Below, piece by piece: positions 11,831 to 22,559 of a stretch of 64,000 nucleotides of DNA (position 1 is its first letter; each line of letters opens with the position of its first letter). The notes under the pieces are model-generated. The model saw only the letters and a list, made by a program, of their open reading frames with translations. It made no database searches and had not been told where the DNA came from. The stretch is from Cycas panzhihuaensis (taxonomy: Eukaryota > Cycadophyta). Location: NCBI GenBank assembly GCA_023213395.1, contig CM041465.1, positions 35,533,741 through 35,597,740 of the forward strand, in the 5' to 3' direction. The translations under genes and the position numbers were made by a program.

Positions 11831-12411
11831 GACACGGAGAAAATAGGGTATATCACACAGCTTACAGGAACTCATCTCAATAAATCCATTGCTTCAGGAG
11901 AGGATAATGGTGTCTTACCGATTGACAACTCATTACTATATTTGGATAATGATGATATTGCTAACATCTATTTTGGTCACTCACATACTGAAGAAAGAGG
12001 AAGCAAACAGGTGATAGAAGACATACTTGATGGATACCTTGAAGATATCTTTGATGAGTACATGCAGGATCATGCTAAATTACCCATCTTTCACTACTTG
12101 TTTTGCATATCCAAGGATTCTCAATTATGTGTGAAGTTGAAAGAGGCAAAGCTCGAGGGTCGTCAGTTCAAAGGACTACTTCAAAAATGACACTATAGGG
12201 TTGAAGACCAAGATCATACCCAAGACATGATGTTCAAGACCTTTCCAAGATCAAGGCGGTGGAGATTCAAAGAAGACAAAGTGCATTAGAGTCTGTTGAT
12301 AGTCATGTCAGTCTTGTCATGTTGTCTTTAATGTCTATAGTCTCAAATTCATGTCAAGTGTCAATGTATGTCAAATTGTCCTTAGTTCAAACATTAAACA
12401 TTAAGGGGAGG
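11831..12411 (+). other. TRG-1 3' internal region with polypurine tract
   Basis: A frame at 11942-12190 (82 residues, acidic; IEDILDGYLEDIFDEYMQD) is open but has no recognised family. It is in the direction of the element. The polypurine tract AAACATTAAGGGGAGG sits at 12396-12411 directly against the 3' LTR; the same 16 bases precede the TRG-2 3' LTR. Nothing else could be assigned. Confidence 0.5.
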
Positions 12412-12793
12412 TGTTAGAAATAATGTTTAATGTGTGTGGATAAGTAAAAGTGGGTCCTAGGATTATTAGTCATAGTCCTAATGTATTGGGGTCAAAGGGT
12501 CATTATAATACTATGTAAAAGGATAGAAGCTTATTGGTCAAGATAGTGGTGTAATGCTATTGGTCAGGACAAAGGTATTTGTCCCACATGCATTACTTGT
12601 GTTGTATAGTCTCCCACCTCTCTTGTATATAAAGGTGGTTGAAGTAGTGTATAGACACAACACATCATCAAGGGTCATATTGAGTCTTTGGTGTTCTTGA
12701 TATGTTGATGCATTCTGATTATATTGTGTTGATCTCTGTTTGTTGATATTGTTCTAGTGGTTGATGAATGTTCTCCACGTTGAAATTTTGACA
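12412..12793 (+). repeat. TRG-1 3' LTR
   Basis: 382 bp, TGTTAGAAATAATG to TTTTGACA, same length as the 5' copy with about six substitutions by eye (near 98%). It is followed by TTCTT and then by the resumed Gypsy-C RT on the minus strand. Confidence 0.9.
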
Positions 12794-13316
12794 TTCTTGA
12801 AGTTGATCAAGCAAGTCACCTATACATGGTAAGGGGTATCTATTTTTCACTGTTAGCCCTATAGTCAATACACAATCACTAATCATTATCCTTCTTGGGT
12901 ATGAGAATTGTTGGGGATCCACAAGGAGAGCAACTAGACTAGATTTTTCCTTCGTCTATTAACTGCCACTTGTCTTTCAAGCTCAGCTTTAGTAAAAGAT
13001 GTGGCTCAATATGGAGATTGGTTAGGGAATATTGCGCCAGGCAAGAGATCAATGGCGTGCTGAATTGCTCTAAGTGGAGGTAGTCCCTTTGGCTCAGTGA
13101 ACACATCGATACACACATCTAGAATAGTCTTTATTGTTGCTAGCAGAATTTTGTTACAATTGCATATTTCTGCTTGACGAATGACATAAATAGTCATGGA
13201 TTCGGAGGTGCTAACCAACTTGGATGCTTAATTGCCTGAAAGTAATGTCACAGTGGTTGGTGATGGTGTCACTACAGTCAGTTTATATGCTTTTCCATCC
13301 TTGTGAATTGTATAGG
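12794..13316 (-). pseudogene. pol: Gypsy-C protease end and RT N-terminal part
   Basis: On the minus strand from 13316: the tail of the protease (TYTIHKDGKAYKL), a linker, then RT entry blocks EPKGLPPLRAIQHAIDLLPGA (13006-13105 region) and NRYPLPCIGDLLDQLQ ending at 12794. The protease tail continues, in frame, the protease at 49829-50191 on the + strand. In-frame stops are present in the linker and RT. Confidence 0.85.
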
Positions 13317-13402
13317 TGTCACGGGTTGCCATTACACCAAAAGCCCCGGGGTGATTTGGGAAGAGGACTTCCTTGTGATAGTTAGTGTCACGCGCTCCAA
13401 CA
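13317..13402 (-). repeat. Type X short LTR, left copy
   Basis: 86 bp; on + it begins TGTCACGGGTTGCC and ends CTCCAACA. The copy at 57698-57783 has the same length and differs at about four positions. The size and the adjacent purine tract fit a TRIM-type miniature LTR element. No coding capacity. Confidence 0.65.
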
Positions 13403-13538
13403 CTCCCCTGTCACAAGGAGTCGGTTGTACCTACATGGATTGGCATGTCCACCACGGCATTCTTCGACAGGACACAACGCCTTCACAGATATCTGGGTGC
13501 GCTACCGCAGTACACAAGACCGGTTTTGAACCCTGGCC

Positions 13539-13550
13539 GCTCTGATACCA
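13539..13550 (-). promoter_or_regulatory. Primer binding site at the left breakpoint
   Basis: Minus strand TGGTATCAGAGC, the exact initiator Met tRNA-type site, two bases from the LTR at 13553. The same site with the same spacing is at 57684-57695; the shared stretch across the two loci is about 17 bases. Confidence 0.85.
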
Positions 13551-13552
13551 CT

Positions 13553-13919
13553 TGTTGAGGGAATGGATCTAGGGATCTAGTGCACTAACACTACACAATG
13601 GCAAATAGTAGAGACAAGCACAATGTACTCAATAAGAGAATGCTAATAGCTTGAGCTCAAAGATGAGAAGTGTAGAATATATTCACTCTCCATGTAATTT
13701 CAGCTTATATAATGAGGATGCTCATTAAGGTTTGGAATTTGAGTTTTCCCTCCCAATGACATTCAAATGAGATTACATGAAATTACAATGAAATGAACTT
13801 TATGTCATTTCACTTAAGTGACTTAGGCATAGTCACCTTATCCTAAAGTTATAAACATAAAAGTGACTTTATCTAATTCTAACTTCATGAAATGACCATG
13901 TGACATTAACATCATCACA
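13553..13919 (-). repeat. Type A LTR, left copy
   Basis: 367 bp, on + from TGTTGAGGGAATGG to ATCATCACA. The copy at 50192-50558 has the same length and differs at roughly nine positions. Its orientation and the neighbouring primer site make it a 5' LTR of a minus-strand element, most simply the missing 5' LTR of Copia-H. Confidence 0.8.
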
Positions 13920-16516
13920 CCAAGTGCAAAATCATCTACCAACAACGACTTTTATAATTTGACAATGTATTCTTCAGGTCTTCAAGCCTTGATCACTTTA
14001 CTAACTTGTTGATGCATGTCAATACTTGTATACAAATATATGATGCAAAGGAAACAACTCTACACAAGTGTACTCATGCATATTATATACAAGGCTTCCT
14101 CATAACTCATGATTCTATTAAAAAATACCAAGTGCAATTGTCAAGAATGCTTCACCTTTTGGATATGTGTGGTACTTTGGCTCTCACTTAGAGAGAATGA
14201 CTCATGATCAAATGATTTGACTTGTAATGTAGAGAGGATGACTCATGATCAAATTACTTGGCTCTCACATCAAAAATTGGGTGAGAATGCCTTATAAATA
14301 CCCTAAAATGGTGACCAATGTGACTAAAAGTTACAAACATTCCCAACCTCCTTTGACTTTTCATGATAAAACATTAACCATAATTAACAACTCATACCTT
14401 ACTCATATGTCAACATCTCAATAGGGATGTTTGTACCATTTGGTTGTAGCCAATTGCTTTTTGAGGAATTGTTCCTTAGCAATTGTTTTATTGTCACTCT
14501 CCTCAACAAAAGCAATAGAATAATAGTCCTCTTCAAGGTAAGGAGGCCTCTTAAATGTTACTAAAGTAGTTATCACAAGTACAAACTGAAAATTGAGATA
14601 ATCATCCTTGAGTACAAGATGAGTATTTTTAATCATCTAGTCGAACCCTACAGTTTCTCTCCATATCACGAACTTTCTAATTTTCCCTCCAAAATATTGA
14701 CTTCCTAATGGAATATTACTTATTATGATTCCTTTACTTTTCAGAATGTAACAAGTACCCTCCCCCTTGAAAGATGTTTTGACCTGAAAGCATCGGGACA
14801 TGTCGACTCTATTGATACCAACTTTCATCCTAACAAGTAGCATCTTCTTTTTCCACGTTCTTGTATTTCACTAGATATTTGTTGATTTGCCTTGTTTGCA
14901 ATTGTGTGGTCTTGTTATCGAGAATGCCTTTTAGTTGTAACATTAGTGATCCTTTATTGTCAAACTCTGGCAAAGTTGTTTGCAATTAGACCTTTTCTCC
15001 AATTTTCTTCTTTAAGTAGGATACATGAAACACATTATGTATTCTCGAGCATTTGGTAGGTCTAATTGATACATGACTTTTCCTGCTCTTCTTAGCACCT
15101 AGAAAGGTCTGTAAAAATTGGGTTGGAGCTTGTATTTGCTAGATTTTCTCATGGTGGTGCATTGTATGGTTGTAATCTTAGGAACACCTAATTGCCAACT
15201 TCAAATTGTCTCTATGAGTGACAAAGGTCCTATTGTTGCTTTATCCTATTCTGAGTTATATCTAAATTATCCTTGAGATTGCACATGATTTCTTCCATTT
15301 TTTCCATTTGTTCTTTAACAATTGGGACTTTAACATATGTGAGTAAATGAATGAGTGGCAAAGGATCATACATAAAGTGCTTTAAATGGTGAGATCCATG
15401 TTGTTGTACGATAAGTGGTGTTGTACTACCATTCTGTTAGAGGTAACCATTTGTGTCATTGTGCCTATTTATCCGATGTGAAACATTTGAGATGGTCTTT
15501 CAAACATCTAATTACAATTGTGATTTGTCCATCTATCTATGGGTCATAAGCCACACTCATGTTTAGTTTGGTCCCAACTAACTAAAATGTCCTGCTCTAG
15601 AAATTGTTTGTTAACTAGGGATTGTGATTGCTAACAATCACCTTAGGAAACCCTTACAATTGATGGATATCTTTCATGAATACTTCTACAACTTGGCTAG
15701 GCTTTGAATGAAGCTTGTATTTTTCTAAAGGGGGCATATTTGGATAATCTATGCACCACCACAAGAATAACATTCTTCTTTTCTAAATTTGATAGACTTG
15801 TAATAAAATCATGGATATTTCTTCCCATTTTTGTTCTAGAATGTGTAATGGATGCAGAAAAGTTGAGACCTTTGTTGTTTTTGCCTTCTTTTGACATGAA
15901 TTACATTAGGTCACATATTGGTAGACATCTTTCTTCAACCCCTTTAAGAAAAGGATTGTTTAACAGTGCAATATGTTTTGCCCATTCCAACATGACCAAT
16001 TGATGGTACCGCATGGTGTTCTTGAAGCATCGTTTCCTTCAATGTTGAATTGAGAATAAGGTATATTTGATTTTTTTATACTAGAGAGTATTATTCTTCC
16101 ACTCAAAATTTTATCTTATATTGCGGAGTTATTTCTTAGTCATTGAATGATTCCTTGGATTTGCACATCACTTGTGTATTCCTTTTGTATTTCTAAGATC
16201 CATGCAAGCACTATTATAGACATGGCAAGTAGTGATGTACCTTCATTCTTCCTTGATAAGCCATCTGCAACTACATTTTCTCTTCCTTTTTTATAAATTA
16301 TCTCAAAATCAAAGCTTGAAGCTTGGTTACCTATTTATGTTGTTCTTCTGATAGGTTTGGTTGAGTTATGAAGTATTTAAGACTATCATAATCTATTTTC
16401 ACCTAAAACCTGTTGCCCACTAGATATTGTTGTCACTTTGTTATAGCATGGACTATGGCCAACATCTCCTTGTCATAAATTGGGTAAAGTTTTTCCTTCC
16501 CTTTGAACTTCTAACT
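13920..16516 (-). mobile_element. pol: Gypsy-D, 3' piece: RNase H end, integrase, chromodomain-like end
   Basis: Minus strand from 16516: RNase H resumes with KEKLYPIYDKEMLAIVHA, then YFITQPNLSEEQHK. The integrase follows (zinc region near 15900, core near 15700-15850 with VVVHRLSKYAPF), then the IN tail near 14990-15060 (HNVFHVSYLKKKIGE). After it comes a chromodomain-like stretch at about 14850-14900 (NKYLVKYKNVEKEDATC). Stops are frequent. From about 14840 down to 13920 I see only weak minus-strand frames (14637-14843, 14418-14636) and no LTR. The piece continues at 28719 beyond Gypsy-E. Confidence 0.8.
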
Positions 16517-17060
16517 TGTTTGTTGGGAAATTATGTTGGTTGTAATATAAACTAAAGGCCACGGAAAACAAGAATTGAACGAAAAGTCAGTTGCAACCAA
16601 GTAGTTACAATGTCAGGTGGAAGGAAGGTAATTCAAACTGCAGTTACGTCGACCTTAGAACAGTTTGTGTGACCGCAACAAAAGTAGCAAACGGTTGAAA
16701 CAATTATAACCAATCGTAGAACCATAACTAGTTCAGCATTTGGCAATTGCAGAACAAGAATATAAGTATGTGATGGGATGTTGTGAATAGGGGTATGGGG
16801 GGCATGGCGTGTGCATGAGTGACTAGTTGAATTTTGAGTACTGAGTGCCATGCACCTATACAAATTGTAATCAAATTTTGTTGTATTGCATCATTTGCAA
16901 CCTTATGTACTATTTGGGGTTTGTGTCTGGTTGTGAGAGGACCAGACACAACCCGTCATTAATACGATGATCATAGTTTGTGTTCACCTTGGTTGATCTT
17001 GTGCTATCATTTTGTTATTGTAAGATTGTTGCGTAGTGGATATAGGTCGGCAATGACACA
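16517..17060 (+). repeat. Gypsy-E 5' LTR
   Basis: Begins TGTTTGTTGGGAAATTATG and ends in GACACA directly before the primer site. The partner is 28174-28718. They differ at many positions, so this element is old relative to TRG-2, which sits inside it. It holds GTTGCAAC-like motifs such as CAGTTGCAACCAAG near 16590. Confidence 0.75.
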
Positions 17061-17074
17061 TTGGTTCTGTTGCC
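17061..17074 (+). promoter_or_regulatory. Gypsy-E primer binding site, unusual type
   Basis: TTGGTTCTGTTGCC starts right after the LTR. It resembles TGGCGCCGTTGCC, used by many Tat/Athila gypsy elements, with four changed positions in the middle. The identical 14 bases are the primer site of Gypsy-F (minus strand, 43066-43079), so this is a real variant and not decay. Confidence 0.7.
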
Positions 17075-17492
17075 TTTTGAACCAGGGCAAAGTATGGTGG
17101 AAGTCATAATAGATAAAGCCCAATAGGTCTCTGGGTCCTCTTCCATGCCACCCAGGGTTGAAGTAGAATCACGTCGAGATCATGGTGAATGTTGGGAATA
17201 AGACAGACTCCAAACTAGAATATGTAGACCCAGATTTGTATTCACGCCAAGGAAGCAGGTGAAGAGGCGAACATCTGCACACTCGACGGAGAAGAGAAAG
17301 TTGAGAAACAAAGGCGAATTAAATGAACAAAGGACAGGCATAGAATCTAATGAGGGGACTATTGAAGTGTAGGTGGTACAACATGAAGATGACCAAAGGT
17401 GCACAATGGAAGGGGAACCCATAGACAAGGAACTAGCATAACTAGATTTAATTAAGAAAGATTTTGTTAAGGATGAAAGTTGACAACAAAAT
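17075..17492 (+). other. Gypsy-E leader region without recognisable coding
   Basis: No domain could be read on either strand. The minus-strand frame at 17180-17512 is open but Ser/Leu-rich and unsupported. It may be the remains of a gag region that was deleted. Confidence 0.3.
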
Positions 17493-20205
17493 TTGAAAGA
17501 AGAAGATTCCATTGCAAAGGATATTTTGCAGGAGGAGGAAGTATTGAATCAAGGTTTTCCTCAACCTAAAGATTGGCAACAAAATTTGGCCAACATACAT
17601 AATTTTGAAGAAGTTCTAGTGCAAGAAGAAAATTTAATTGAATTAGGAGTGTATAGTGTATTGGAACAAGCCTGGAACCACTATTTGTTGGAAACGTGTA
17701 CGAAAGTAATTTGTGTCTTAATCCTACCAAATGTACATTTATGGTTCCTTGTGGGACTTTGTTAGGTTATGTAGTCACCAAAAATGAGTTGTTGACTAAT
17801 TCCAATAAAGTGGCTATAATTCTAAATTTCCTAGTGCCAAAAATGCCTAAGCATGTCAAGGGACTTTTAAGAATAATAGGGTATTATAGGAAGCTTATAA
17901 AAGATTATGCTCAAATAGCTAGTCCCTTAGAAACCTTGTTGAAAAAGAAATTCATATGGCAATGAAAGCTACAACAGCAACTTGCTTTTGATTTATTGAA
18001 AAAGATGGTTGCTCAGGCACCAGTATTGAGATTTCTCGATTGGGAGAAACCCTTTATATTGAGAAAACTTGGTCTAACTAACCAAAACTAGCCGCCAAGA
18101 TCTAACTATTTTGCAACAATAACAAGGATTTGAAACTGTAATAAATGCAAGTCTCTAAAACCAGAGATTATTCAACATACACAAGAAAGCATACGCATTA
18201 CCCAATACACATATTTTAACGTGGTAAAACACTAGCAGAGTGCTAGGGAAAACAACCACACAGGAAAAGTATCGATCTTTATTAGTCAGGAATGAAAGAT
18301 TGTACATGCAGCCTCCACAGACTTTTCACAGTAGCAATAACTAACAGTTGCCCCTTTGCAATAATGTGATACAATTACCCTAAAAATGGGTTACAAGAGA
18401 GGCACATCAATCATAGCCATTGGATTTAGGTCTTTTTGGTGAATGGCCTAGATTCCCTTTACAATTTGATATGTTTTGAGCCTTAGCTTTTTTCTTTAGG
18501 GGCTATCGCCCACAAACCCCCACTTGCGAGGGGGTGTCCCACCACCCTGGACCTCAGGCCAAGGGGTTGCCCCCTTGGATCCCTAGAGGAAAGATTGGTG
18601 GGGAAATCGCACCGATAAAGGTCCCAAAAATTAAAGCCTTCTCATAATTGTTGTCACATATCTAACACTTTCATGTACATGTTGATGCCTCTTTGTTTGC
18701 CATTGGATATGTTCTAGCACAACCAGTAGATAGTAAAATAGATATGCCAATATATTTTGCAAGTCAGAAATTGATAGATGAAGAGTAGAACTATTCCATG
18801 ACAGAACAAGAAGGCCTGGCCATGGTTTATGCCCTCTAGAAATTCAGACATTATTTATTGCGTAATCCGTTTATCTTTTTCGTTGATCACCGGGCCTTAC
18901 AATATTTGGTTAATAAACAAATTTTGTAGGGCAGAATTAGTAGATGTTTGATGTTGTTTTAGGAATTCAATTTTAAAATCATAGTTAAAAAGGGAGAAAA
19001 GCATATGATCTCAAACTTGTTGTCAAGGGATGTGGGAGGAGAACCTAAAATTGGGGTGCACGACGACTTTCTAGATACAGAGCTATTTTTTATTAAGGCA
19101 GTACCAAAGTGGTATGGAGGCATCACACAATATTTGGCTATAGGACAAACACCGTTAGGGATGGAGTGTGTGGAGCGGCAGAGTTTTATTCGAAAAACTT
19201 TTCCATTATTCTAATTAATTCAAGGAATGTTGTACAAGTTAGGACCAAATGATGTTTTGAGAAGATACATAATGGAACATGAGGTAGAAGCGGTAATACG
19301 AGAAGCCCACGAAGATGTGGTCGCTAAACATTAGGGTGTTGAACTAACTACCAGAAAGATATTACTAGCTAGTTTATGGTGGCCCGCATTGTTTGAGAAC
19401 GCAAAAAAATGGGTTCGTAGTTGTGATGTGTGCTGACGTGTAAGAAAGGTAGGTAAAAATCATTTCATGCCTTTATATCCCATATTAGCAGAGGCTCCAT
19501 TTGAGAAGTGGGGGTTGGATTTTGTTTGACCAATTAGTCCACCAGCCAAATGAACCAACGCAAGATACATGTTGGCTGCTACGGTTTTCTAGACAAAATG
19601 GATTGAAGCAAAATCTATGAAGATGTGTGATGCTTGAAGTACAACTAGATTTTTGTATGAGATCATTATCGTTTGTTTTGGATGCCCCTTGGAAATTGTG
19701 TCAGACCAAAGAAGTAGTTTTTTGAAACAAACTATTAAGCGCCTTACAAAAGAATTCATGATCCAACATTCTAAATCTTCCCCGTATTATCTAAGGCCAA
19801 ATGGGTAGGCCCTATCCAAGATTTTACTTCCCCTGGTGTTCCAAATAAAAAGTTTGTGAGTAGCAGTGCAATTACATTTAGCAAAAAGGAACTCAAGGGA
19901 TCAACAGTTCTTTAAATTGACGAAGATGGACGAATGATGAGCAAGAAAATTGTGGGAACTAAAAGCAGAAAAATAGAGATGTAAGGCATGGCATGATCGA
20001 CACTTGAAAACACCTCAATTCTAGGAAGGAGATTTAGTGCTCTTATATGATAGCAAATTTTGTATGAAGCCAAGAAAAATGAAGTTGCGATGGCTCGGTC
20101 CATACAAGGCGAATCATATTCAACAAAATGAGGTTGTGCAATTTCAACATTTCAATGGAACATTATCTAATAAAGCAGTCAACGAAAGTCGACTAAAGTA
20201 GTACA
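17493..20205 (+). pseudogene. pol: Gypsy-E pol remnant: RT end, RNase H, integrase
   Basis: Recognisable from about 17700: the RT thumb (CLNPTKCTFMVPCG, LLGYVVT), then RIIGYYRKLIKDYAQIASPL (17868-17930). RNase H follows (PVLRFLDWEKPF, insert at 18056, then VHVDASLFAIGYVLAQP). Integrase has HEVEAVIREAHEDVVAKH for its zinc region (about 19278-19330) and CDVC near 19420, then GLDFV near 19515. A GPY/F-type end is WLGPYKANHI (about 20092-20120). No RT catalytic DD. At least ten stops. The frame at 17493-17765 upstream is acidic and unassigned. Confidence 0.8.
18056..18667 (-). repeat. Solo LTR-like insertion in the Gypsy-E RNase H
   Basis: A 612-bp noncoding block splits RNase H between EKPF and HVHVDAS. 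CTTT is present at both edges (18052-18055 and 18668-18671), and removing block plus one copy restores the frame. Read on the minus strand it starts TGTTAGATATGTG, a usual LTR start. The other edge ends AATAT and not CA, so it is either slightly truncated or not an LTR. It has no coding and no second copy in the window. Confidence 0.55.
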
Positions 20206-20311
20206 CAGTAAGTTAAATAAATAAATAAATAAATTGAACACAAACCATGGGGACAGCAACCCCTTAATCATATGAAGTATAAGATGTTTTTGTTTTGTAG
20301 ATCTTTTACCA

Positions 20312-21226
20312 GGATGGTTGCAACTCTGGACGTAGAAAGTTACAACTTTGGACAAGGTCGAATGCAACCTTGGACTTGGAAAGTTGTTTTAGACGAGGAT
20401 GGTTGCAACCCTAAATGTGAAAAGTTGCAACTTTGGATGAAGATAGTTGCAACTTTGACTAAGATGGTTGCAACCTTAAACAAAGAAAGTTGTTGGGGAC
20501 GAAGACAATTGTAACTTTGATGAAGATGGTTGCAACTTTGAACCAAGAAAGTTGCAACTTTGGACGGAGACAGTTGCAACTCTCACAAAAATGGTTGCAA
20601 CTTTGAACCAGGAAAGTTATAACTCAAGACAGAGATGGTTGCAACTTTGCATAAGAATGTTGCAACCTTACAAGAGAAGGGAGTTGCAACCCAACACATA
20701 GAACATTGCAACCTTGAACGAAGAAGTTGTAACCCAGCGCGGAGAACATTGCAACCTTGAACGAGAAAGTTGCAACCTTGCAAGAAGAAAGTTGCAACCC
20801 AGCACGGGGAACGTTGCAACCTTGAACAAGGAAGTTGCAACCTAGCACAGAGAATGTTGCAACCTTGCAAGAAGGATGTTGTAACCCAACACAGAGAACG
20901 TTGTAATGTTGTAACCTTGAATGATGAAGTTGCAACCTTGCAAGAAGGAATTTGCAACTCAATATAGAGAATGTTGTAACTTGGCAGGAGGATGTTACAA
21001 CCTTACACAAAGAATGTTACAACCAGGCACAAGGAAGTTGCAACTTTACACGAGGAAAGTTGCAATCTAGCATGAACAATGTTGTAACCAGGCACGATAA
21101 AGTTGCAACTTTAGACGAGGAAGTTGCAACTTTGAAGAGGGAAGTTGCAACTTGGTATGAGAAACGAGGCAACCAGGAATGCTGCACAAGGAAGTTGCAA
21201 CACTGTATGTGGAACATTACAACCTT
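20312..21226 (+). repeat. Minisatellite built on the palindrome GTTGCAAC
   Basis: About 0.9 kb of degenerate repeats spaced roughly 20-31 bases, each carrying GTTGCAAC or a one-base variant; I count around 30 by eye. Unit types alternate between CTTTGAACnAGG-like and CCAGCACnGAG-like spacers. The open frames across it (20583-21010, minus, 124-128 residues, Cys- and Leu-rich) are open in several frames at once and follow from the repeat unit. Location: just after integrase in Gypsy-E. A related GTTGCAACC motif is in the Gypsy-E LTR. Confidence 0.9.
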
Positions 21227-21433
21227 ATGCCAAAGGATGTGGTCAGTTATATAAAGCAAAGAATACTTTCCATTGTCTTAATTATGATTGCAAATGACAG
21301 TCGCATCCATAATTAGGAGAATAAGGACAACAGTCACAAAAGTAAGTAGGACAAATATGTAGCCTCAAAGTAGATGTGATTTGGTGATACAATTAATTGA
21401 ACACATAAAATAATAATAATGATGAGCCGACAA
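21227..21433 (+). other. Gypsy-E sequence between minisatellite and TRG-2
   Basis: Nothing recognised except AT-rich runs such as TAATAATAATGATGA near 21410. The last five bases (GACAA, 21429-21433) are the left target duplication of TRG-2. Confidence 0.4.
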
Positions 21434-21841
21434 TGTTAGAATATAATGTTTAATGTATAAGTGTTCTATGCAAAGTATGTTTTAGAGTCAATAGAGTTAG
21501 AGTCCTAAGTATTAGGGTCTAAGGGTCATACATTATTATAATGTTATGTGGGAGGTTAGAAGGTCATTGGTTAGTTAGTTGGTGAAGTGTCATTGGTTCG
21601 GTTAGAGGTAATTGTCCCACATGTGTCCCATCTCTTGTATGATCTCCCACCTATGTTGTATAAATAGGTGGTTGAGGTAGAGTAATGTAATCACATCATC
21701 ATGGAGACTCATGTGGAGTCTATGGTGCAATAGTATTCTGATGTGATCTCGCTTATGTTGAGTTAATGCTACTTATGCTTTGTTCACTCATCTTGTTGAT
21801 TATGTTTGGTGTTGAATGCTTCTTAAGTTGAAAATCTAACA
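21434..21841 (+). repeat. TRG-2 5' LTR
   Basis: TGTTAGAATATAATG to AATCTAACA. Likely TATA element TATAAATAGG at about 21659-21668. Shares blocks with the TRG-1 LTR, including AATGTTTAATGT and TCTCCCACCT. Confidence 0.9.
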
Positions 21842-21853
21842 TGGTATCAGAGC
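21842..21853 (+). promoter_or_regulatory. TRG-2 primer binding site
   Basis: TGGTATCAGAGC, exact match to the usual plant copia primer site, immediately after the LTR. Confidence 0.9.
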
Positions 21854-22500
21854 AGACCATCCTACTATAAGAAGAAGATTGAGAACACTGAGAGAGGAGA
21901 AGTCTAGTGAAGGATAGAGCATTCAAGCAAGGAGGTGGCTCTTTAAGCCATTGCCAGATTAAGATCCAATTAGAAGAGAAATTTCAAGGCCTTGTTACGA
22001 AGTGTGCCAGGTAACATCACTCCTTTGTTCTGTTATGTGAAATAGCCTTGTGTTATGGTTTATCTTGAAGTTGAGGCCAACATGTATGGAGAAACAATGA
22101 CATTTGAAGTTGTCTAAGGGATTGATGTTTGGAGGCTGTTCATTAGATCCGTGTTTTGGCCACTATGGCATGTCTGTAGAAATCTGCTTGCATGTGTTTG
22201 TTAGTTGCTTGCATTGATTTAGGGTTTGGTAAAACCCTAACCCTAGGCCTGTTACAAGTAAGTGTTGGGGTGAAGTAGGTTTTGGCCCCCTTAGCATTGT
22301 GGAGAAAGATTATGGATCATTAAAAAAGGCACAGCCTATGAAAAAAGGGAAAGGTATGACTAAGAAGAGTATTCAGGTCATAAAGGAGAAATAAGAGCAT
22401 GTGAATTTGTAATAGAAAGTAAAACCCTAACTACATAAAGAAAAATCTTGTGAAAATTACAGTGCCAAAATAGAGAAGAAGGGCATCCAGCCTTGAGAAT
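21854..22500 (+). other. TRG-2 leader
   Basis: The first ~320 bases are related to the TRG-1 leader (GCCAGATTAAGAT, and GATTGATGTTTGGAGGCTGTT). A plus-strand run at about 22270-22365 could be coding (GFGPLSIVEKDYGSLKK) but is short and unassigned. The remainder shows nothing recognised. Confidence 0.45.
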
Positions 22501-22559
22501 GTGGAGTCGTAGCCATACTCCATGGAATGAACGTAGCCATAAGCACTATGGAATGAGGA

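Larger units (their letters stand above)
7813..12793 (+). mobile_element. TRG-1, non-autonomous gag-only LTR retrotransposon with an antisense insert
   Basis: Two 382-bp LTRs that differ at about six positions by eye frame a primer site, a leader, a long stretch with minus-strand reading frames, a copia-type gag, a second weakly conserved frame and a polypurine tract. No protease, integrase or RT was found. It resembles the published TR-GAG class of plant elements that depend on a partner for pol. It lies in the Gypsy-C RT: flanks are TCCTT (7808-7812) and TTCTT (12794-12798), a four-of-five target duplication. Dropping one copy restores the host frame between LLDQLQ and AKYFSKIDL. Confidence 0.85.
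5067..13316 (-). mobile_element. Gypsy-C, 3' half (protease end through 3' LTR), Ty3/gypsy, interrupted by TRG-1
   Basis: On the minus strand this holds the last residues of the protease, then RT, RNase H, integrase, polypurine tract and 3' LTR, the Ty3/gypsy order. There is no gag or 5' LTR. Those lie at 47729-50191 on the + strand, and the two protease ends join in frame across a shared CCTAT. TRG-1 is inserted in the RT at 7812/7813. The element has several frameshifts and stops and is inactive. Confidence 0.85.
13317..13919 (-). mobile_element. 603-bp element with two different LTRs at the left inversion breakpoint
   Basis: Left end: an 86-bp TG...CA repeat (13317-13402, type X). Right end: a 367-bp TG...CA repeat (13553-13919, type A). 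Between them, on the minus strand, are a primer site (13539-13550) next to the A repeat and a short purine tract (GGGGAG, 13403-13408) next to the X repeat. So A stands where a 5' LTR belongs and X where a 3' LTR belongs. The partners of both repeats lie at 50192-50558 (A) and 57698-57783 (X). Left flank ATAGG matches CCTAT at 50187-50191 in reverse; right flank CCAAG matches CTTGG at 57784-57788 in reverse. Confidence 0.7.

Noticed and set aside
20583-21010. Overlapping minus-strand frames of 124 and 128 residues, Cys- and Leu-rich
   Set aside because: They lie in the GTTGCAAC array and are open in more than one frame because the repeat unit lacks stops; no start context or domain.
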